NCBI GenBank assembly: GCA_964581605.1 | Contig: CAZOPF010000156.1 | Span: 1 to 9,977 of the forward strand | Source of the DNA: CAADGU01 sp964581605 | GTDB lineage: Bacteria > Chloroflexota > Anaerolineae > Promineifilales > Promineifilaceae | DNA: 9,977 bases | Reading direction: 5' to 3' | Shown: one piece after another, positions 1-4,574 of the stretch | How positions within the stretch are numbered: the first letter of the stretch is position 1 | Layout: every line of letters begins with the position of its first letter | Program-made: the position numbers and the translations under genes | The notes under the pieces: model-generated | What the model saw: the letters and a program-made list of their open reading frames with translations, nothing else | The model's database searches: none | What the model was told of the DNA's origin: nothing

Positions 1-603
1 GTGCGCGCCCGCGTGGCGGCCATCAACGAACTATTTGGGCCGGAGGGAGAGACGCCATTGCTGGCACGGCCGTTGACGGCTGAAGAAATTGAAGCATTAG
101 CCCCCAACGTCACCCGCCGCCACTTTGCCCTGGCGCTCAGCGACAATCACGGGCTGGACAAGGGGCAGGTGAACCAACTGATTGGCAACGACAGCCCAGC
201 GTATGTGCCCTCTGGCATTGAACCGGCGCAGCTCACGCCGTTGCTGCACGCCTATCCGCAATTGGTGCGCGTCTTGGCCCACCCTGCCGCCGGCTCCTAC
301 CCCGGCGAGAGCCTGTACAACGAAGTCCTGCCACCCATTGAAGTGGTGGAGCAGCTGCTGCCAGAGTTTTTGGACGACACGGTGCTGGGGCTGGATGGGC
401 TGGAAGTGCATTATCCGGGGCATACGCCAGAGCACGAAACGTTAATGGCGCAGTGGGCGGGGCGATATGGCCTGATCATGACGGGGGGATCGGATTGCCA
501 TGATCGGGTGGCACGGCCGTTGGGCGTTACGGGCGTTTACCAAACAGAACTAGATCAATTGCTGGCCAGACTCCAGTTAATTGAATCTAGCTTGTTGAGA
601 TAG
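1..603 (+). CDS. TrpH/YciV-type PHP-domain phosphoesterase, 3' part (truncated by window start)
   Basis: C-terminal 200 residues of a PHP metal-dependent phosphoesterase of the TrpH/YciV type. Characterised family members hydrolyse 3',5'-nucleoside bisphosphates or trim RNA 5' ends, in the cytoplasm. Visible landmarks are the helical insert typical of this subfamily (residues ~35-75, ending in SPAYVPSG), the metal-ligand histidine in VLAHP (H94), the stretch GLDGLEVHYPGHTPEH (~130-145), and the C-terminal metal motif GGSDCHD (D165, H167). Full members are about 280-290 residues, and the N-terminal HxH metal motif is absent here, so the first GTG is almost certainly an internal valine codon and the true start lies upstream. 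The gene ends in TAG and converges on the methyltransferase gene. Family confidence is high; the exact substrate cannot be read from the sequence. Confidence 0.88.
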   Translation: MRARVAAINELFGPEGETPLLARPLTAEEIEALAPNVTRRHFALALSDNHGLDKGQVNQLIGNDSPAYVPSGIEPAQLTPLLHAYPQLVRVLAHPAAGSYPGESLYNEVLPPIEVVEQLLPEFLDDTVLGLDGLEVHYPGHTPEHETLMAQWAGRYGLIMTGGSDCHDRVARPLGVTGVYQTELDQLLARLQLIESSLLR

Positions 604-701
604 TAGCCTAAATTCTTCGCGCATTTGCCACCGTTTTGCTTCAGGTTGTGTATGGTATTCGCGGGGCGTCAATTGTAGGATGCGCCTGCGCCTGGTGTAA
701 A

Positions 702-737
702 ACAGGGTGTGAACATGGCGTAACCATTTAGCCCTGT
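702..737. terminator. Possible shared hairpin between convergent genes
   Basis: The 145-nt gap between the two converging genes contains a nested inverted repeat: ACAGGG (702-707) with CCCTGT (732-737), enclosing ATGG (714-717) with CCAT (723-726). Its position, just before the methyltransferase stop and after the PHP gene stop, suits a bidirectional terminator. There is no clear run of T on either strand and the outer loop is long, so this is weak. I see nothing else in the gap. Confidence 0.27.
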
Positions 738-748
738 ATCAAAATGCC

Positions 749-1951
749 TTACCAGACGCGGCACAAAAAGCCTTTTAGATAAGCGGATTCGGGGAAGGAG
801 AGCAAGACCGGGTGATCGGCCGCTTGATGCAATTGGCGCATCATCTGCACATCGCGCCCGGCATCTACGGCCGCGCCAAACAGCACCTTCTGCAACAGTT
901 CGGCCGACACCAGCCCGGAACAGGAAAAAGTGGCTAACAGGCCACCCGGCTTGAGCAACCGCAGTGCCAGCCAGTTCAAATCTTTGTAGCCCCGGCAAGC
1001 ACGTTCCACATCGCGCTGGCTGTGGGCAAATTTGGGTGGGTCAAGAATGATCACATCGAATGGTTGCCCGGCATCGCGGTAGTAACGCAATACCTCAAAC
1101 GCATCTCCGGCAATATATTCATCTGACGGCCGTTCCCATCCATTCAACGCCACATTTCTCTCCGCCTGCTCCAGTGCCTCTACCGAACTATCAATGTGTG
1201 TGACGGCGGCCGCCCCGGCCGCTGCCGCATAGAGGCCAAAACCACCGGTATACGCAAAGACGTTCAGAACCGTTTTCCCGGCCACGAAATGGGGTTGGCA
1301 AACGGCCGCCCGGTTTTCCCGTTGATCTAGATAAAAACCCGTCTTGTGCCCGGCCGCCAACTGCACCTGAAAACGCAGACCGTTTTCCACAATCTCCACC
1401 GTGGGCGGAACAGTTCCCCACAGCAAACCGGTCGTCAACGGCAACCCCTCTTTGCGGCGCACATCCACATCGGAACGTTCGCTGATGCCCTCTGGCTGAA
1501 CCAGATCAGCAAGCAGTTTAGCTAGCAGCCTCTTATGCCGGTCAATACCCAACGTCAGACATTGCATCACCAGGGTACGGCCGTATTTGTCCACCACCAA
1601 CCCCGGCAGCCCATCTGCCTCTGCATTCACCAATCGGTAAGCGGTGGTGCGCGGCTCCAGGGCCAAAAGCTGCCGCGCCGCGATGGCCCGCGCCAGGCGG
1701 CCGCGCCAGAAGACAGCGTCTATCGGCTCGTTCACATCCCAACTGAGGATACGGCCGCGAATTTGGGAATGGGGGTTATAGTAAGCGTTGGCCAGGGCAC
1801 GGCCGTAACTATCCGCTACCAACACCAGATCACCCGGCGCAGGTTCGCCTTCCACTCTGGCAATCGCCCCCGAAAAGACCCAGGGATGATGCTGTAATAC
1901 TGGCTTTTCCCGACCCGGTTTTAAGATAACTTTGCCGTTGATCGATTCCAT
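749..1951 (-). CDS. rlmI: RlmI-type class I SAM-dependent rRNA cytosine methyltransferase
   Basis: Four-hundred-residue protein, matching the roughly 396 residues of E. coli RlmI, which makes 5-methylcytosine at position 1962 of 23S rRNA. Domains in order: an N-terminal PUA-like RNA-binding domain (residues ~5-80, with HHPWVFSGAI at 21-30), a central domain, the family hallmark GHKTGFYLDQRENR (201-214), SAM motif I NVFAYTGGFGLYAAAAGA (230-247), an acidic SAM-ribose residue at D254, motif IV DPPKFA (304-309), and the candidate catalytic cysteine in FSCSG (C344). The ATG at 1951 puts the PUA domain at the right distance and there is no longer in-frame alternative of note. No Shine-Dalgarno is visible; a candidate promoter lies so close that the mRNA may be leaderless. 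It is divergent from the sensor kinase and convergent with the PHP gene. RlmK or another RlmI-like specificity is possible. Confidence 0.9.
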   Translation of the reverse strand: MESINGKVILKPGREKPVLQHHPWVFSGAIARVEGEPAPGDLVLVADSYGRALANAYYNPHSQIRGRILSWDVNEPIDAVFWRGRLARAIAARQLLALEPRTTAYRLVNAEADGLPGLVVDKYGRTLVMQCLTLGIDRHKRLLAKLLADLVQPEGISERSDVDVRRKEGLPLTTGLLWGTVPPTVEIVENGLRFQVQLAAGHKTGFYLDQRENRAAVCQPHFVAGKTVLNVFAYTGGFGLYAAAAGAAAVTHIDSSVEALEQAERNVALNGWERPSDEYIAGDAFEVLRYYRDAGQPFDVIILDPPKFAHSQRDVERACRGYKDLNWLALRLLKPGGLLATFSCSGLVSAELLQKVLFGAAVDAGRDVQMMRQLHQAADHPVLLSFPESAYLKGFLCRVW

Positions 1952-1960
1952 AAACCGGCG

Positions 1961-1989
1961 ACTATAACGCCAAGTGTGGGCCCAGCCAA
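1961..1989 (-). promoter_or_regulatory. Candidate sigma-70-like promoter for the rRNA methyltransferase
   Basis: On the minus strand, TTGGCT (1989-1984) and TATAGT (1966-1961) are separated by exactly 17 nt. The -35 matches the TTGACA consensus at 4 of 6 positions and the -10 matches TATAAT at 5 of 6. Transcription would begin only a few bases before the ATG at 1951, which would explain the absence of a ribosome binding site. The match is suggestive, not decisive. Confidence 0.38.
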
Positions 1990-2020
1990 GAAAAATGTTG
2001 GTTCAGCCAGGAAAGATGTT
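1983..2020. repeat. Imperfect 17-bp direct repeat, 21-bp period
   Basis: CAGCCAAGAAAAATGTT (1983-1999) is followed by CAGCCAGGAAAGATGTT (2004-2020), with 15 of 17 positions identical and starts 21 bp apart, that is two helical turns. The first copy overlaps the candidate -35 element of the methyltransferase promoter, so the pair could be a tandem protein-binding site. No function is shown by sequence alone. Confidence 0.6.
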
Positions 2021-2148
2021 CTCTAGTTTGGGCTAAATCAAAGGTGGCGATAACGATGACATGAACCATAACGGCCGGTAAGGGTAGTTGACAGCGGGTG
2101 CCAACCGGGGAGCAATTTGATAACGGCCGCACGGCCGTAACCCAAACA

Positions 2149-2216
2149 TTTCCCAACCCTTTCCCAACTTTTATCCCCTATTTCCCAAATGGAATTTGGG
2201 ATAAATTTGGGATAAA
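2149..2216. repeat. Phased TTTCCCAA / TTGGGA element cluster with two-tier hairpin
   Basis: TTTCCCAA occurs at 2149-2156, 2160-2167 and 2181-2188. It is followed by two tandem 11-bp copies of AATTTGGGATA (2193-2203 and 2204-2214), which carry the core in inverse orientation. Spacings of 11 and 21 bp keep most cores on one face of the helix. The elements also fold: CCCAAAT (2184-2190) pairs with ATTTGGG (2194-2200) around the loop GGA, and TTTATCCC (2170-2177) pairs with GGGATAAA (2209-2216). It lies 52-119 nt upstream of the sensor kinase -10 box, as expected for a multi-site regulator. Confidence 0.7.
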
Positions 2217-2229
2217 TGACCCTGGTTGT

Positions 2230-2273
2230 ACCTGTCAGGACAGGTGTTTAGTCAGGGCTAACCCTGCTATAAT
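2230..2273 (+). promoter_or_regulatory. Extended -10 promoter of the sensor kinase with two operator-like dyads
   Basis: TGCTATAAT (2265-2273) is a consensus extended -10. No good -35 lies 17 nt upstream, where the hexamer is TGTTTA. Two dyads are packed around the expected -35 and spacer: ACCTGTC-AG-GACAGGT (2230-2245, perfect 7-bp arms) and CAGGG-CTAA-CCCTG (2253-2266, perfect 5-bp arms, wholly inside the spacer). A weak -35 with a dyad in the spacer is the kind of layout seen at activator-dependent promoters. Transcription should start near 2280, giving a leader of about 40 nt. Confidence 0.55.
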
Positions 2274-2322
2274 CCCCACAGGAGCTTTATCCAACGACAA
2301 CTTTGGATATTGATAGCCCAAC

Positions 2323-4506
2323 ATGACGTTGACTTTGCAGTTTTTATTGATAGCTCTTTTGCCACTCAGCTTCATCGCCATGATCTTCTATCTGTGGCGG
2401 GCGCGGCTGAGGCGGCGGCGGCTGTATGGGCGCTGGACGCTGACGCTGCTGCTGGCGGCCGTCTGGGCCAGCAGTGTGCTACGCTTTTTTGGCGGCCTGG
2501 CCTTTCCCGATATTCTCGTTTTTAACTGGGGGGTGGTGGGCACGTATGCGCTCAATTTCACGGCCGTCACCCTCCTCCTCACCACCCTTGTTTACTTCAA
2601 TCTGCCAAAGGGTCACGGCCGTGTGGCCCTCTTCCTCAGTTTAATCCTCATCGCCGCCGCCATCGCCCTCGACCCCACCATTTGGGGTTTTTACTTGCCG
2701 CTCTTTGCGGTTGGGGGGCAACGCATTTCCCAGGGGGGCTTGTGGACGGCCGTGTGGATTACCGCCTGGCTCATTCCCATCCTGGCCGCCTGGATTCTCA
2801 CCCAGCAAGTCAAATCCAACCTGCCCCTCTCCATCTATCGCAACCAGGTCAATTACTGGCTGCTGGTCATCACCCTCTTTGTCATCGGTTTTGCTTTTGC
2901 TTCCGTGCAGCAGGTGGGGCAATCGGGCTGGCAGCAGTTGGGCATCCTGGTCATCATCCTGGCCGCGTTTATTGGCACGCTCACCCTCACCCGGCCCCAT
3001 CTGCCCGAACTGCAACTGGCCTCGCGGCAGGCGCTCAGCCGCATCGCCAGCTCGCTCATCATCTTTGGCCTCACCTGGCTGGCCCTCTCCGTCATCGTGC
3101 AAACGGTCTCCAATTTACCGGCAGCCACGGTCGTCTCCACCCAAACCCTCATCATCACCATCGCCGCCGCCCTCTTTGCCGCCTTTTTCACCCTGGTCTA
3201 CCGTTGGGTCAACGAATTCACCCGCCGCATCTTTTTGCGCGGTCAGCAAAAACGGGCCGTGGCCCTGGCCGAATTCAGCCACATCACCGGCAACATGCCC
3301 GAACCGGCGCAGCTAGGCCAGATTTTCCTGCGGCTGGTGCAATCAAACCTGACTACCGATGAAGCGTGGCTGTTTAAGGCGGATGAGGGGCCGGGGGGAC
3401 GGTTGGTATTACGGCCGTTAGCCAGCCTCGACCAACTCCCCTACACCCCTACCGATTTCAGCCCCGACAGCCCCTTTAGCCAACACCTGCGCCAGAATAA
3501 CAGCCCCCTTATCCATTCCGACCTGGACACGGTAGAGCAGTACGAAACCGTCCCCGAAGCCGAGCGCGAACTGCTCAACCGCTGGCAGCGGGTACTCTAC
3601 CAGCCCCTCCGCGCCGGGGAGACGCTGATTGGTGTGCTGGCATTGGGGCCAAAATACACCGGCGAAGGGTACAGCCAGGAAGACCTGGCGCTGTTGCATG
3701 GCTGGGCAGCGCAAATCAGCCCTTTGCTGGCCCAGGCGTATAACCTCACCAGCCTGCGCCAGATCAATGACTATGTTTTCCGCCAGAACCAGACGTTGGC
3801 CCGCGAAAAGCAGCATCTTCAAGAATTGGTAAACCTGTATGCCGACTTTATCGAGATGATCTCGCCGGATTTGCGACGGCCGTTTACCGACATCAACCGC
3901 GAAATGCAAAAATACCAGGCCAAAGGCGAAAAAGAGGGGCAGATCGTCAACGAAATTAGCCAGCAAATTGCCAGTTTGCGCGCCCCCATTGACAATCTCA
4001 TCACCATTTCCGCCCGCATCCAGATGCGCAACCAGTTCAAATTTGAACCCGTCCACCTGGATCAACTGGCGCAGGAAGCCATTCGCAACCTGCACAGCAT
4101 GGCCGATGCCCGCCGCGTAAAAATTGATTTCCATGCTGACCCCACCCACGCCGCCGCTCTGGGCGACGCCCCCCAATTGTTAGAAGCCACCCAACATCTG
4201 CTCCACAACGCCATCAAGTTCAATAAAATTGGCGGCATGGTCATGGTGGAATGTGGCAGCGAAGGCAGCGATGCCTTTCTACGTATTCTGGATAACGGCG
4301 TGGGCATCCCGGACGAACGGCTGGAAACATTGTGGGATGGCTTCAACCCCGGCGGCAAAAATGGCAACGGCCGTCGCGCCGGCATGGGTCTCGCTCTGGC
4401 CCAATTCATCATCAAAGCGCACGGCGGCCGCATCACCGCCGAAAGCAAATATGGCAACGGCAGCACCTTTACCATTTACCTGCCGCTTGTGTATGAAGAT
4501 CAGTGA
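2323..4506 (+). CDS. Membrane GAF sensor histidine kinase with degenerate H-box
   Basis: A 727-residue sensor kinase. About nine hydrophobic segments occupy residues 4-294, followed by a GAF-like domain (~310-470), a coiled linker, a DHp-like helical region (~500-575) and a HATPase_c lobe (~580-722). The ATP lobe is intact: N-box HLLHNAIKFN with N629, DNGVGI (657-662) and GMGLALAQFIIKAHGG (687-702). The H-box reads ISPDLRRPFT (513-522), where the usual pattern is S-H-E-L-R-T-P-L-T; the phospho-acceptor histidine is therefore proline at 515 (CCG, 3865-3867). ATP binding is plausible but classical autophosphorylation at this site is not. The protein may be a pseudokinase, a partner in a heteromer, or use another residue. 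The ATG at 2323 is the first possible start, since a TAG lies three codons upstream in frame; no Shine-Dalgarno is visible. No response regulator is adjacent. Confidence 0.87.
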   Translation: MTLTLQFLLIALLPLSFIAMIFYLWRARLRRRRLYGRWTLTLLLAAVWASSVLRFFGGLAFPDILVFNWGVVGTYALNFTAVTLLLTTLVYFNLPKGHGRVALFLSLILIAAAIALDPTIWGFYLPLFAVGGQRISQGGLWTAVWITAWLIPILAAWILTQQVKSNLPLSIYRNQVNYWLLVITLFVIGFAFASVQQVGQSGWQQLGILVIILAAFIGTLTLTRPHLPELQLASRQALSRIASSLIIFGLTWLALSVIVQTVSNLPAATVVSTQTLIITIAAALFAAFFTLVYRWVNEFTRRIFLRGQQKRAVALAEFSHITGNMPEPAQLGQIFLRLVQSNLTTDEAWLFKADEGPGGRLVLRPLASLDQLPYTPTDFSPDSPFSQHLRQNNSPLIHSDLDTVEQYETVPEAERELLNRWQRVLYQPLRAGETLIGVLALGPKYTGEGYSQEDLALLHGWAAQISPLLAQAYNLTSLRQINDYVFRQNQTLAREKQHLQELVNLYADFIEMISPDLRRPFTDINREMQKYQAKGEKEGQIVNEISQQIASLRAPIDNLITISARIQMRNQFKFEPVHLDQLAQEAIRNLHSMADARRVKIDFHADPTHAAALGDAPQLLEATQHLLHNAIKFNKIGGMVMVECGSEGSDAFLRILDNGVGIPDERLETLWDGFNPGGKNGNGRRAGMGLALAQFIIKAHGGRITAESKYGNGSTFTIYLPLVYEDQ

Positions 4507-4574
4507 GCAGTAAGCGGTAAGCAGTAAGCAGTTAATACCGCTCACTGCCAACTGCCCACTGCTTACTGCTTACT
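4507..4574. repeat. Heptameric inverted repeat forming a 17-bp hairpin before the VWA gene
   Basis: The kinase-VWA gap is built of 7-bp units: GCAGTAA, GCGGTAA, GCAGTAA, GCAGTTA on the left and ACTGCCA, ACTGCCC, ACTGCTT, ACTGCTT on the right. GGTAAGCAGTAAGCAGT (4516-4532) pairs with ACTGCTTACTGCTTACT (4558-4574), 16 Watson-Crick pairs plus one G-T, around a 25-nt loop. The right arm ends at 4574, immediately before the ATG at 4575. There is no T-run, so it is not a classical terminator. A competing fold pairs AGCGGT (4513-4518) with ACCGCT (4537-4542). Confidence 0.85.

Larger units (their letters stand above)
1952..2322. other. Divergent intergenic region rich in repeats and dyads
   Basis: 371 nt separate the start of the methyltransferase from the start of the sensor kinase. 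From left to right it holds a minus-strand promoter candidate, a 17-bp direct repeat, one ACGGCCGT palindrome (2131-2138) preceded by the near-copy ACGGCCGC, a cluster of TTTCCCAA/TTGGGA elements, two tight dyads and an extended -10 plus-strand promoter. I found no convincing protein-coding or tRNA gene in it. The individual elements are listed separately. Confidence 0.7.

Noticed and set aside
2088..2093. Perfect TTGACA -35 hexamer
   Set aside because: No -10-like hexamer is found 15-19 nt downstream (the region reads AGCAAT or similar), so it is not called a promoter.
1962..2156. Minus-strand ORF of 64 codons in the divergent intergenic region
   Set aside because: Its repeated HLSWL/HFSWL part comes from the DNA direct repeat; there is no ribosome binding site or family resemblance, and it overlaps promoter-like elements.
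2098..2313. Plus-strand ORF of 71 codons upstream of the kinase
   Set aside because: It is formed from the phased TTTCCCAA elements (repeated Phe/Pro codons) and contains the promoter of the kinase.
4507..4574. Intrinsic terminator after the kinase gene
   Set aside because: The hairpin is AT-moderate, has a 25-nt loop and no following T-run; the ATG of the next gene follows directly.
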